This document shows, one piece after another, positions 1 to 9,368 of a stretch of DNA of 64,000 nt. The DNA comes from Alphaproteobacteria bacterium (GTDB taxonomy: Bacteria; Pseudomonadota; Alphaproteobacteria; Micropepsales; Micropepsaceae). The translations under genes and the position numbers were made by a program. The notes beneath the pieces were generated by a model. It made no database searches. It saw only the letters and a list, made by a program, of their open reading frames with translations, and had not been told where the DNA came from. The first letter of the stretch is position 1, and every line of letters begins with the position of its first letter. The stretch covers positions 62,001 through 126,000 of the forward strand of contig CANJIS010000005.1 in the NCBI GenBank assembly GCA_947474565.1, given 5' to 3'.

Positions 1-19
1 CCTGGGCCATGGTGCGAAA

Positions 20-1210
20 CTACGCTTCGCTGTCTTTCAGGGCGCGGTCCGCCGTGACGTCGCGCGCCGTGCAATAGAGAAATCCATGCTCCGGCACCGC
101 CACCCAGGACAGCACGCGGGTCTCCCCGTTTTTGGTGAGGTAGCGGTTTTCGAAATTCAGCGCCGCTTCGCCGCCTTGCACATGCTCCCAGGCTTCCTGC
201 GTCATGTCCCGGTCATCGGGATGGAAAAAATCATAGAATGGCTTTCCCACCAGCTCGTCTTCGCTCCATCCCATGGCGGCGGTCCAGCCCGGATTGACGC
301 GGGAGAAGCACCCCGTCTCCAGATTGATGACCGACAGAAGATGGGGACTGAGCTGCCATGTCGTGCCGCGCTCGGAAGACCGCTCCACCACCTGGCGTTC
401 CAGATCGGCATTCAGCAGCCGCAGCTTTTCTTCCGTCGCCTTGCGCGAAGTGATGTCGAAACTGACGCCGGGAAACCGCGATGGCGTGTTGTCGGCGTCA
501 TAGACGCAGCGGCCGACCGCCAGAACCCAGCGCAGCGTGCCGTCGGCTTGCACCAGCCGATAGTCCTCGCGTAATTCCGTGCCGGTGGCGATGGCCTTTT
601 CCACCGCAGCCTGCACCCTGGCGCTGTAATCGCCATGGATATGGCCGAAGAATTCCGCCAGCGGCGCGCCATCCCGGGCCCGCGCAACGTCCACGCCATA
701 CAGGCGGGCGAATTGTTCGTTCGCCGTGACCAGGCCAGAGGCGATGTCCAGGTCCCAGGCGCCGACACCGCCGCCAGCCGACAGCGCCATCTGCAAACGG
801 TTTTCGCTGTCGCGTTGCCGGTCGAAGGCGGCGAACATGGCGTTCATCAGCACGATGATGATGGTGGCGGTCAGGGCGTAGAATCCCAGCGCGATCCAGC
901 CGGCCGCGCCGGTCTCGGCAAAAGAGTTGATCGGCTCAATCAGATAATATTGCGCCAGCAAGCCGCCCAGGATGGCGGCGGTGATACCCGCCATCCGTCC
1001 GCCCAGAAACGCCGCCAGGGTGATGGCGGGAAAAAATGTCAGGAATGGAAATCCCGTCAGCGCATCGCCGATCAGCAGGCGAACGCCGATGGCCGCGAGC
1101 GAAAGCAGAATAGCGAGCAATTGGCCCAGCATGACGCTGGACTGGATGAACTCCAGCCGGTTCGCGGCGGTATGAATAGTCGTCACGGCAATCCCCGCCC
1201 TATTCCGCAT
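20..1210 (-). CDS. DUF4118/PAS membrane sensor, apparently cut by an in-frame amber codon
   Basis: Membrane-anchored sensory protein. With the ATG at 1210 it has 396 codons; a TTG at 1237 is an alternative. Residues about 27-115 form a hydrophobic four-helix region of the DUF4118 type found at the N-terminus of histidine kinases. Two PAS folds follow, at about 135-260 and 285-390, the second containing WSEDELVGKPFYDFFHPDD. No kinase or output domain is reached. The frame ends LKDSEA-TAG, and the same frame reads on as FRTMAQ up to the window edge. SEA-x-FRTMAQ is the usual beginning of a further PAS domain, so the TAG stands where one residue is expected. The gene probably continues beyond base 1 as a multi-PAS sensor kinase. 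A nonsense mutation (for example CAG to TAG) or a sequence error is more likely than a natural end. Domain calls are confident; the output function is unknown. Confidence 0.75.
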   Translation of the reverse strand: MRNRAGIAVTTIHTAANRLEFIQSSVMLGQLLAILLSLAAIGVRLLIGDALTGFPFLTFFPAITLAAFLGGRMAGITAAILGGLLAQYYLIEPINSFAETGAAGWIALGFYALTATIIIVLMNAMFAAFDRQRDSENRLQMALSAGGGVGAWDLDIASGLVTANEQFARLYGVDVARARDGAPLAEFFGHIHGDYSARVQAAVEKAIATGTELREDYRLVQADGTLRWVLAVGRCVYDADNTPSRFPGVSFDITSRKATEEKLRLLNADLERQVVERSSERGTTWQLSPHLLSVINLETGCFSRVNPGWTAAMGWSEDELVGKPFYDFFHPDDRDMTQEAWEHVQGGEAALNFENRYLTKNGETRVLSWVAVPEHGFLYCTARDVTADRALKDSEA

Positions 1211-1273
1211 TAGAGCATCTGCGGTTCCCGAGTGCAAAAACCGCCAATTACGGTGCGGTTTGGTACGGGGAGA

Positions 1274-1633
1274 TTATTTTTTAGATGCCGCAGCCAGCGC
1301 CGAAACCAAAGCGGTGCGGACGCCATAGCTGGTGACGGTAGCGGTTGAGACCATGTGGATCGCCACACCCTGCGCCGAAATGATTTCGCTTTTCAGGCGC
1401 GGCTGGACGAATTCGGTGATCTCGACCGAACGCGGCCGGTCATCGGGCATCTTCAGGAAAAGCACATCGACGATCTTGCCGCCCTGGATCACCACCTTGA
1501 TCGAAACCTGGCCCCATTCGATCTCGGTGTCGCCGGTATAGGTGCCGTCTTTATACTTGGGCTGGGCGCAAGCCGGTGCGCCCGCCAGGAAAAGCGCCAG
1601 CACGGCCAGAACAGAGATGCGGTGGTTCAACAT
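1274..1633 (-). CDS. Small exported FMN-binding-domain protein
   Basis: 119 residues with a cleavable signal peptide (hydrophobic residues 8-22, cut near ACA-QP). The mature part is almost only an FMN_bind domain (PF04205 type): DGTYTG, then WGQVSIKVVIQGGKIVDV, then VSTATVTSYG near the C-terminus. The last motif corresponds to the SGAT-like segment, whose threonine carries covalent FMN in NqrC/RnfG-type proteins. Here the S/G preceding it is replaced (STAT), so covalent flavinylation is uncertain. Periplasmic electron transfer is the likely role. It stands alone on its strand between the PAS sensor and the divergent sorbosone-dehydrogenase-like gene; no flavin transferase (ApbE) gene is nearby. 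Confidence 0.75.
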   Translation of the reverse strand: MLNHRISVLAVLALFLAGAPACAQPKYKDGTYTGDTEIEWGQVSIKVVIQGGKIVDVLFLKMPDDRPRSVEITEFVQPRLKSEIISAQGVAIHMVSTATVTSYGVRTALVSALAAASKK

Positions 1634-1769
1634 GGGGTGGAATTTTCTCGAAACGTCCCGGCCTGTCCAGAGGAAGTTATGCTTTTTTGTAACATACCGT
1701 CCTGACGCCCGCCGCTATCAAAAGGGCCCAAACCGGCTAAAGTAAGGCCGATACCGAGTGGGGGCTCCA

Positions 1770-3017
1770 ATGACGTTCAAGGTTTTGCTTTTGGCCGCAT
1801 GCGCGGCTGTGTTCACCAATGGGGCAATGGCCCAGGAGACGGACGGCATCAAGCTGCCGGCTGGCTTTCACGCCACCGTGGTGGCCGACAAGCTGGGTGT
1901 GCTGCGCCACATCGCCTTCCGCGACAATGACAACCTGTATGTCTCCACCCAGTGGAGCGCCACCGGCGCCGCCGGCGACGTGATCGCCATTCATCTCGAC
2001 AAGAACCGGGTCGCCGACAAGACCCAGCATTTCGGCGCCATGATGGGCGGCACCGGCCTGGTGGTCTATCGCGGCGCGCTCTATGCGGCCTCGCCCGCGC
2101 GCGTCTATCGTTACGCCTTCCATGGCAAGGATCTGGTGCCGGTTTCCGAACCGACCATTGTGATCGACGGCATGCCCGCGACCCGCAACACCGCGCGCGG
2201 CATTGCCTTTGATGGCAAGGGCAACCTGTTCGTCTCCATGGGCGCGACCCAGGGCGCGAATATGTGCGTCAACGGCAATTCCAAAACGGGGCTCAAGCCC
2301 TGCCCGCTGCTGGACACGCGCTCCGGCATCTGGCGCTTTTCCGCCACCAAGCTCAATCAGGAATTCAAAGACGGCGAGAAATTCTCCACCGGCATCCGCG
2401 ATATGGGCGCGCTGACCTGGTCGCCCACCGACAATGCCCTCTATGGCATCATGCATGGCCGCGACAACACCAGCCGCGATTTCCCCGCTGTCGTGAACGG
2501 GGCCGATGACGACGCCATCGCCGATGAAATGCACAAGGTGGTCAAGGGCACCGATTTCGGCTGGCCCTACACCTATTATGATGGCGTGCGGAAGATCCGT
2601 CTGGTGGCCCCGGAATATGGCGGCGACAACAAGAGCGCTGCGCCGGCTGGCCAATACGCCACGCCGGTGGCCACCTTCCAGTCCACCCGCTCTTCGCCGC
2701 TGGATCTGGCCTTCTATACCGGCAAGGCGTTCCCCCCGGCCTATCGCGGCGGCGCCTTCATCACCCGCCACGGTTCAGCCGGCCCCAAGCCCAACAACAA
2801 GGGCTATGACGTGGTCTTCATTCCGTTCGACAAGAACGGCGTGGCCGGCGCGGAACAGGAATTCGCCACCGGCTTTGCCGGTCCGACCCAGGCCGAGAAG
2901 ACGGCTGCCAAAGCCAAGTACCGGCCCGTCGGTACGGCGATGGCGCCGGACGGCTCGCTCTATGTCACCGACTCCACCTCGGGCAAAATCTGGCGCATTA
3001 GTTATACGGGTAACTAA
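1770..3017 (+). CDS. Exported L-sorbosone dehydrogenase-like PQQ-type beta-propeller protein
   Basis: 415 residues. The ATG at 1770 gives a classical signal peptide (MTFKVLLLAACAAVF, cut after AMA); a GTG at 1758 would add four residues. The body matches the glucose/sorbosone dehydrogenase six-bladed propeller family. Recurring blade strands carry aromatic/Gly motifs such as GFHATVVADKLGVLRHIAF, YGIMHGRDN, DFGWPYTYYDG and the terminal DGSLYVTDSTSGKIWRI. Family members oxidise aldehydes or sugars in the periplasm with PQQ. No PQQ biosynthesis gene is in the window, so cofactor use is inferred. A close paralogue starts 33 bases downstream, so the pair is a tandem duplication. Confidence 0.82.
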   Translation: MTFKVLLLAACAAVFTNGAMAQETDGIKLPAGFHATVVADKLGVLRHIAFRDNDNLYVSTQWSATGAAGDVIAIHLDKNRVADKTQHFGAMMGGTGLVVYRGALYAASPARVYRYAFHGKDLVPVSEPTIVIDGMPATRNTARGIAFDGKGNLFVSMGATQGANMCVNGNSKTGLKPCPLLDTRSGIWRFSATKLNQEFKDGEKFSTGIRDMGALTWSPTDNALYGIMHGRDNTSRDFPAVVNGADDDAIADEMHKVVKGTDFGWPYTYYDGVRKIRLVAPEYGGDNKSAAPAGQYATPVATFQSTRSSPLDLAFYTGKAFPPAYRGGAFITRHGSAGPKPNNKGYDVVFIPFDKNGVAGAEQEFATGFAGPTQAEKTAAKAKYRPVGTAMAPDGSLYVTDSTSGKIWRISYTGN

Positions 3018-3050
3018 AAACGATTTGGAACGCCGGCGGGGGCAACTGAA

Positions 3051-4313
3051 ATGAAAAACTTGTCGCACTGGCCGCATCCCTCCTGGCATTGGGCGGCGCG
3101 GCCAGTGCCGATGAGCCCGACAACATCCAACTGCCGCAAGGCTTTCACGCCACGGTGGTGGCCGACAAGTTGGGCGTGCTGCGCCACCTCGCCTTCCGCG
3201 ACAATGACAATCTCTATGTCTCGACCCAGTGGAACAACACTGGCACCAGCGGCGATCTGATCGCCCTTCACCTCGACAAGAACCGCGTTGCCGACAAGAC
3301 GGTGCATTTCGGCGTCATGGGCGGCGGCACCGGCATCCGCGTCTATAAGGGCGCGCTCTATGCCGCCTCGCTGGCGCGCATCTATCGCTATAGCTTCCAC
3401 GGCAAAGACCTGGTGCCGGTTTCCGAGCCGGTGATCTGCTGGACGGCATGCCGGCATCGCGCCTCACCGCGCGGGGCCTGGCCTTCGACACCAAAGGCAA
3501 CATGTATGTCTCGGCCGGGTCGGTGCCGCAGGTGGATTGGTGCGCCGATCCCAACGTGAAGACCTCCCCGCCGAAAGGCCTGGAGCATTGCCCGATCCTG
3601 GATGTGCGTTCCGGCATCTGGCGCTTTCCCGCGGGCAAGCTGAACCAGAATTTCAAGGATGGTGTGCGTTACGGCACCGGCATCCACGACATGGCGGCGC
3701 TGACCTGGTCGCCTGCCGATGACGCGCTCTATGGCATCATGCATGGCCGCGACAACACCAATAAGGCGTTTCCGAACGCCGTGACGCCAGAACAAGACGA
3801 CGCCATCAGTGACGAGATGCACAAGGTGACCAGCGGCACCGATTTCGGCTGGCCCTATACCTATTGGGACGGCGTGCGCGGCAAGCGCATCATCGGCGTG
3901 GAATATACCGGCAACAACAACACCGAAGCCCCGGCGGGAAAATATTCAACCCGGTGGAAGCGTTTCATGCCCGCTCGTCACCACTGGATCTGGTGTTCCA
4001 TGACGGCAAGGCCGTTCCCGCCAAATACAAGAACGGCGCGTTTGTCTCGCGGCATGGCGCCAACAGCATTGACCCCAACCGGCCGAACGGCAATAACGGC
4101 TTTGATGTCGTGTTCATTCCGTTCAACAAAAACGGCAAGTCCGGCCCGATGGAAGAATTCGCCACCGGCTTTCCCGGCCCCAATGTCAGCGACAGAACGG
4201 GCGCGAAGGCGAAATTCCGCCCCGTGGGCGTGACCGAAGCGCCGGATGGTTCGCTCTATGTCACCGACTCCACATCGGGACGTATCTGGCGGATTGCCTA
4301 TACCGGCAACTGA
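3051..4313 (+). pseudogene. Second sorbosone dehydrogenase-like gene, three apparent single-base frameshifts
   Basis: Tandem paralogue of the preceding propeller gene, about 420 codons if repaired. The frame breaks three times, each time as if one base were missing. First, in the A5 run at 3054-3058: ATG is followed by a good signal peptide (KLVALAASLLALGGAASA) only if one more A is supplied. Second, near 3434-3438, where the paralogue PVSEP..DGMPA continues in the next frame. Third, near 3944-3948, where NPVEAFHARSSPLDL resumes in the third frame. Outside these points every blade is conserved to the end (DGSLYVTDSTSGRIWRI), and no other stops have accumulated. Either it decayed very recently or the consensus has deletion errors. 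It ends at 4313, directly abutting the convergent chrA stop at 4314. Confidence 0.75.
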
Positions 4314-5675
4314 TCAAATAAAGTGAAGCGCCAGTCCTGCTGCGCAACTGGCGGCCAAGACTGTGACGACGCCCAGCTTGAAGCAGAACAGTCCGATCGC
4401 CGCGCCCGCGAATATCGCCAGCGCCGCCCAGTCCACCGTGGCCAGCACAGGCACCTGAAAACGCAATCCGCCAAAGGGCAGAATATCGACCTGGTGAAAA
4501 AGCGACTGCAGCGCGAACCACACGGTCAGGTTCAGGATCACGCCCACCACCGCCGCCGTGATCGCCGATAACGCCGCGTTCAGCGCCTTGTTGCCGATCA
4601 GCGCCTCGACATACGGCCCGCCCATGAAAATCCACAGGAAGGACGGCACAAAGGTGGACCATTTCGCCATCAAGCCGCCCAGCGTTCCGGCCAACAGCGG
4701 ATTGAGAAGCCCCGGGGCGCGGAACACCGCCATGAAGCCGACAAACTGCACCACGCTGATCAGCGGGCCGGGCGTGGTTTCCGCGAAGCCCAGACCGACC
4801 AGCATTTCGCTGGGCTTGAGCCAGTGAAAATGCTCCACCGCCTGCTGCGCCATATAAGACAGCACGGCATAGGCGCCGCCGAACGTCACTACCGCCATTT
4901 TGCTGTTGAAGGCGGCGATGGCGGTAAAGACATTGTCCGGCCCTAGCACCACAAACAGCGCCAGCAGCGGCCCCAGCCACAGCGCGCCGCCGATCACCGC
5001 AACTTTCAGAAGACGCAGCAAAGACGGCTTCACATGCGCCGGAACGCCATGCGCGAAGGTCTGGTCTATCAGCGCCTCTCGCCCGTCATCCTGCGCCTTG
5101 CCGTGGCTGGCGGCTTTGAGCCAGCTTGGCGCCACGCGTTGCAGCGCCATGCCCCCAAGCCCTGCCGCAAGAATGATCAGCGGAAACGGCACGCCGCCGA
5201 AGAATATGCCCACAAAGGCAAGACCCGCGATCACCACAGAGGCGCTGGTTTTGAGCGCGCGGCGACTGATGCGTTGCAGCGCTTCCAGCACAATGGCGAG
5301 CACCGCCGCCTTCAGCCCAAAGAAAATCGCCGCCACCAGCGGCACCTCGCCATAGGCGGCATAAATCAAACTGAGCGCGCCAAGGCTGACCAGGCCGGGC
5401 AACACGAACAGCACGCCCGCCATCAGGCCGCCGCGTACCCGATGCATCAGCCAGCCGATATAGATGGCGAGCTGGTGCGCCTCCGGCCCCGGCAGCAACA
5501 TGCAGTAGTTGAGCGCGTGCAGAAACCGGCGCTCGCTGATCCAGTTTTTCTCTTCCACCAGGATGCGGTGCATCACCGCGATCTGCCCGGCGGGACCGCC
5601 AAAACTTAAAAGCGCGATGCGTACCCAGGTGGGGAACGCTTCGCGCAAGGACGGAAAGGCGGGTGGCGAACTCAA
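4314..5675 (-). CDS. chrA: Long-chain chromate transporter ChrA
   Basis: 453 residues, hydrophobic throughout, with the CHR-CHR architecture of long-chain ChrA. The N-terminal CHR domain carries FGGPAGQIAVMH and LPGPEAHQLAIYIG; the C-terminal repeat carries FGGAYAVLSYM and ETTPGPLISVVQFVGF. These FGG and PGP motifs are the family hallmarks. ChrA is an inner-membrane protein that exports chromate (chromate/sulfate antiport family). The start lies 15 bases after the stop of the upstream VWA gene on the same strand, so the two may be cotranscribed. No ChrB-type regulator is adjacent. Confidence 0.93.
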   Translation of the reverse strand: MSSPPAFPSLREAFPTWVRIALLSFGGPAGQIAVMHRILVEEKNWISERRFLHALNYCMLLPGPEAHQLAIYIGWLMHRVRGGLMAGVLFVLPGLVSLGALSLIYAAYGEVPLVAAIFFGLKAAVLAIVLEALQRISRRALKTSASVVIAGLAFVGIFFGGVPFPLIILAAGLGGMALQRVAPSWLKAASHGKAQDDGREALIDQTFAHGVPAHVKPSLLRLLKVAVIGGALWLGPLLALFVVLGPDNVFTAIAAFNSKMAVVTFGGAYAVLSYMAQQAVEHFHWLKPSEMLVGLGFAETTPGPLISVVQFVGFMAVFRAPGLLNPLLAGTLGGLMAKWSTFVPSFLWIFMGGPYVEALIGNKALNAALSAITAAVVGVILNLTVWFALQSLFHQVDILPFGGLRFQVPVLATVDWAALAIFAGAAIGLFCFKLGVVTVLAASCAAGLALHFI

Positions 5676-5690
5676 CGAAAACTCCGGGCG

Positions 5691-6752
5691 TCAGAGAATG
5701 CGCCTGTACCACATCATTGATAGCACGCTCGCGGCGAGCAAAAAGAGCAGCGCCGCAGCAGCGAAGAACGAACTGATTTCCATCGTCTGGGTCTGGAATT
5801 CCATCCGCGTGGTGAGGTCCTGATAAATCTTGGTCAGCTCTAGCGCCGTGGTGGCATGGAAATATTGCGCCGCCGTGATGGTGGCCATTTTCTTCAGCGT
5901 GTCTTCATCCAGCACCGCGCGGATGTTCCGGCCATAGAAGCTGACCATCTGGCCGTTGGCCGAGCCGAAGCCGATGGTATAGACGCGCACACCGAGGTTA
6001 GACGCCATCCGCGCCACATCCAGCGGATCGGGGCCCGAGGTGTTGCGCCCGTCTGTCATCAGAATGATGGCGGCGGACTTATAAGAACCGGCGGGCACCG
6101 GCGGGGGCGGCGGCTCCGGCGGCTTGGGGCGCTTGTCCAGCGACTCCCGTCCCGAACCCGGCGGCGGACCGCTGGTGAAGGTCACGCCCAGGCTGGGCAT
6201 CAGGGTAGCCAGCTTCACATCCGGAAAGATCGCCTGCAGCGACGTGACCACTGCCGAGCCGACTGCGGTGGTGAATTGCGGCTGCAGACTGTCAACCGCC
6301 TTGTCCAGTTGCGCCGTGTCGTTGGTGGGCGCCTGCACCAGAAAGGCGTTGCCGGAAAAACCGACAATGCCGATGCGGATCGGCTTGTCGCGCTTGTCGA
6401 TAAACGCCTTGGCCGCAACCTGGGCGGCGCTGATGCGGTTTGGCATCACGTCCGCGGCGCGCATCGAACCCGACACGTCTATCGCCATGATGATGGTGCC
6501 GCCGCGCGTCGCCAGCGTCAGGACGGCGGCAGGCCGGGCGCAGGTCAGCAGCAGCAGCACAAAGGCCACCAGCAGCAAGCCCGCCGGAATATGTCGGCGC
6601 CAGCGCTGGCCGCCTTCGGCAAGCTTCAGCAGGGTGAGGTCGGTATAGCGCAGGGTGAATTTCTTGCGCCGCGACAACAGCCAGAAATAAAGCGCCACCG
6701 CCATGGGCGCCAGCAGCAGCAGCCACAACATCATGGGCGAAAGAAAAGTCAT
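5691..6752 (-). CDS. VWA-domain membrane protein, BatA/aerotolerance type
   Basis: 353 residues from the ATG at 6752 (MTFLSPMMLWLLLLAP), which begins directly with the first membrane segment. Two N-terminal helices (about 8-25 and 53-75) flank the basic SRRKKFTLRY stretch. A von Willebrand A domain follows with a MIDAS DVSGSM motif and a later LMTDGRNTSGPD. One helix closes the C-terminus (SSFFAAAALLFLLAASVLS). A Pro-rich insert PKPPEPPPPP sits within the VWA domain. The layout matches BatA-type proteins, which usually lie beside a MoxR ATPase and DUF58 gene; neither is present here. It is divergent from the spermidine-synthase-like gene across 163 bases. Confidence 0.8.
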   Translation of the reverse strand: MTFLSPMMLWLLLLAPMAVALYFWLLSRRKKFTLRYTDLTLLKLAEGGQRWRRHIPAGLLLVAFVLLLLTCARPAAVLTLATRGGTIIMAIDVSGSMRAADVMPNRISAAQVAAKAFIDKRDKPIRIGIVGFSGNAFLVQAPTNDTAQLDKAVDSLQPQFTTAVGSAVVTSLQAIFPDVKLATLMPSLGVTFTSGPPPGSGRESLDKRPKPPEPPPPPVPAGSYKSAAIILMTDGRNTSGPDPLDVARMASNLGVRVYTIGFGSANGQMVSFYGRNIRAVLDEDTLKKMATITAAQYFHATTALELTKIYQDLTTRMEFQTQTMEISSFFAAAALLFLLAASVLSMMWYRRIL

Positions 6753-6915
6753 GACTTCAGCGCGCCGCGTAAATGACATCCGGTGGACGGAAGAACCCAG
6801 TTTAGAGGGGCCCCAGCAAAATATCCAACGCCCCCGCCTTATTCTCCGGCAAGCCTCATTTTCAGGGGGGTTTTCTTCTGTTAGCGTTTCGGCGGGGCTT
6901 GGGGGCTTACCGGCT

Positions 6916-9342
6916 ATGGAAACATCACGGCTTCGCGGCTCCGGCCCGCTCCTGCTCCTGTTCGGTCTCAGCGGCATGGCCGCGCTGATCTATGAGATCA
7001 CCTGGTACCAGATGCTGCAGCTGGCCATCGGCGCCATCACCATTTCCCTGGCGGTGCTGCTGGCCAGTTTCATGGGCGGCTTGTCGCTGGGCGCGGCGCT
7101 GCTGGCGCGGCTGAATACCAAAACCCATCCTCTCAAACTCTACGCCGTCATCGAAGTGGGCATCGCGGTGTGCGGACTGGCGGTGCTGTTTCTTCTGCCG
7201 CTATTGGATCGGGTTTATTTCGCGGCGGTTGCCGCCGGCATGCCGTCGCTGCTGATGCGTGGGCTGTTGGCCGGGCTGTGCCTGCTGCCGCCCACCATGC
7301 TGATGGGCGCGTCCTTGCCCGCCATTGTGCGCTTTGCCGGCAAAGGCGAAGGCGTGTGGGCGGGGCTTTATGCCGCCAACACGCTGGGCGCGATGGCCGG
7401 TGCGCTGGCCGCCGCCTTTTTGCTTTTGCGCCAATTCGATGTCGCCATCGCCAGTTACGCCGCGATTGCGATCAATCTTGTGGTGGCGGCGGCAAGCTAT
7501 GCCTTGGCCCAATCGCAACCGATGACGGACACCGCACCACAAACAGCCGCACCCATCTCCTCCACCTCGCAGCCCTCGCATTGGCCTGTCTATGCCATCA
7601 CCGCCCTGTCGGGCTTGACCGCGCTGGGCGCGGAAGTGGTGTGGACACGCCTGCTCGGCATGCTGTTCGCCGGCACCGTCTATGCCTTCGCCACCATTCT
7701 GGCGGTATTCTTAGGGGGCATGGCGCTGGGAAGTTTTGTCGCAGCGCCGATCATGAAACGCACGCGGCCCGTGGTGGCGCTGGGGCTGTGCCAGCTTCTG
7801 CTCGCCGCCGCCATCGCCTGGGCCGCTTATGCCATCGCCGAGCTTCTGCCGAAGTATCCGCTGTATTGGGTGCGCGATGGCTGGAGCGTGGCGGGCGGCG
7901 ATCTTCTCTATGCCGCCGCCGCGCTGCTTCCCGCCACTTTGCTGTGGGGCGCCAGCTTTCCCTTCGCCATGGCGGCGGTGAAAGGCGATGCCGATCCTGC
8001 CAAGCCCGTTGGCCGCATCTATGTCGCCAACACGCTGGGCGGCATCGCGGGTGCATTGCTGGTCAGCCTGATCCTGGTGGTGGCGATCGGCACACAGAAC
8101 ACCCAGCGCGTGATGCTGGCGCTGACCGCGCTGGGCGGCATCGGTCTGTTGCTCAGCCAGCTCAAGACTCCCGTATGGATGGCGGGCGCCGCTGCGTCTG
8201 CTGCCATCGCCGCCGTCCTGGTCTGGAAGGTGCCGCCGCTGCCCGCATCCCTGGTGGCCTATGGCCCCAATGCCGCGATGTTCGATAAGGAGCTGCAATC
8301 CCTGGCGCTGGTGGAAGGCATCAATTCCACCGTCGCCATCAACACCCGCAATTCCGACGGCATTATCGAGATCAGCGTTTCCGGCCATGTTGAGGCGTCC
8401 AACCAGATCAACGATATGCGGCTGCAGCGCATGGTGGGCCACCTGCCCGGCTTGCTGCATCCGAACCCAGTCAAGGTTCTGGGCATCGGCTTCGGCGCTG
8501 GCGTTTCCGCCGGCACCTTCACCCGCTACCCCTCCGTCAAAAGCATCACGGTGGTGGAGATTGAACCGGCCATCCCGCCCACCTCCAACAAATTCTTCGG
8601 GCCTTACGACAATCACGTTTACGAAGACCCGCGCACCCGCATCGTCTATGACGATGCCCGCCATTACATGATGACGACCCATGAGATGTACGACATCATC
8701 GCCCAGGATCCGCTGGATGTGTGGGTGAAGGGCACCGCTTCCATCTACACCAAGGAATTCTTCGAGAAGGCGCGCGACCATCTCAATCCCGGCGGTTATT
8801 TCACGCTCTACGTGCCGCTCTATCAGGCCGACGATGCGGTGATCAAAAGCGAGTTGGAAACCTTCTTCCAGGTTTTCCCCAACGGCACCATCTGGGGCAA
8901 CACGCAAGGCGGCGGCCTGGGCTACGACATGGTGGCGATGGGCCAGAAGGAGCCGCTGAAGATCGACATGACGCAAATCCAGCAGCGGCTGAACCGGCGC
9001 GATTACAAGCCGGTCAAAGCCTCGCTGGAAGAGATCGGCTTTCATTCCACCCATTTCCTTTACGGCACCTTCGCCGGCCAGCGCACCGATCTGGCGGGAT
9101 GGCTGAAAGGCGCGCAGGTCAACAGCGACCGCAATCTCAAGCTGATGTACCTGGCGGGCTGGGCCTATAACGCCGACCTCGCCAACCCGATCTATGAGGA
9201 AATCACGGCGGTACGCAAAAAGCCCACCAACATCTTCAGCGGCGATGCCGGCGACCTGTCCGGCCTTTATGCGGTGCTGAACGACCGCACCAATGACCCG
9301 GGCCTGGGGGACGCGATGGTCCTGGCCAACGACTCGCAATAG
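6916..9342 (+). CDS. Multi-spanning membrane protein fused to a spermidine synthase-like domain
   Basis: 808 residues from the ATG at 6916 (METSRLRGSGPLLLLFGLSG). The first ~530 residues hold many transmembrane helices of the spermidine-synthase-associated membrane type, including SGMAALIYEITWYQML and SGLTALGAEVVWTRLLG, which look like two homologous halves. The soluble C-terminal part from about 560 resembles a polyamine aminopropyltransferase Rossmann fold: VLGIGFGAGVSAG as SAM loop, VVEIEP as the acidic end of strand 2, then YDDARHYM and QDPLDVWVKG. The acidic QDP replaces the usual DSSDP active-site segment, so true spermidine synthesis is doubtful. Such fusions are widespread and mostly of unknown substrate. 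Confidence 0.83.
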   Translation: METSRLRGSGPLLLLFGLSGMAALIYEITWYQMLQLAIGAITISLAVLLASFMGGLSLGAALLARLNTKTHPLKLYAVIEVGIAVCGLAVLFLLPLLDRVYFAAVAAGMPSLLMRGLLAGLCLLPPTMLMGASLPAIVRFAGKGEGVWAGLYAANTLGAMAGALAAAFLLLRQFDVAIASYAAIAINLVVAAASYALAQSQPMTDTAPQTAAPISSTSQPSHWPVYAITALSGLTALGAEVVWTRLLGMLFAGTVYAFATILAVFLGGMALGSFVAAPIMKRTRPVVALGLCQLLLAAAIAWAAYAIAELLPKYPLYWVRDGWSVAGGDLLYAAAALLPATLLWGASFPFAMAAVKGDADPAKPVGRIYVANTLGGIAGALLVSLILVVAIGTQNTQRVMLALTALGGIGLLLSQLKTPVWMAGAAASAAIAAVLVWKVPPLPASLVAYGPNAAMFDKELQSLALVEGINSTVAINTRNSDGIIEISVSGHVEASNQINDMRLQRMVGHLPGLLHPNPVKVLGIGFGAGVSAGTFTRYPSVKSITVVEIEPAIPPTSNKFFGPYDNHVYEDPRTRIVYDDARHYMMTTHEMYDIIAQDPLDVWVKGTASIYTKEFFEKARDHLNPGGYFTLYVPLYQADDAVIKSELETFFQVFPNGTIWGNTQGGGLGYDMVAMGQKEPLKIDMTQIQQRLNRRDYKPVKASLEEIGFHSTHFLYGTFAGQRTDLAGWLKGAQVNSDRNLKLMYLAGWAYNADLANPIYEEITAVRKKPTNIFSGDAGDLSGLYAVLNDRTNDPGLGDAMVLANDSQ

Positions 9343-9368
9343 CGCACCGCTTTTGATATTGCGCCCCC

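Noticed and set aside
1737-2771. Long open frame opposite the sorbosone dehydrogenase-like gene
   Set aside because: It is antisense to a convincing exported propeller protein; its Gly/Ala/His-rich composition is what GC-rich third-position shadows give, and it has no domain.
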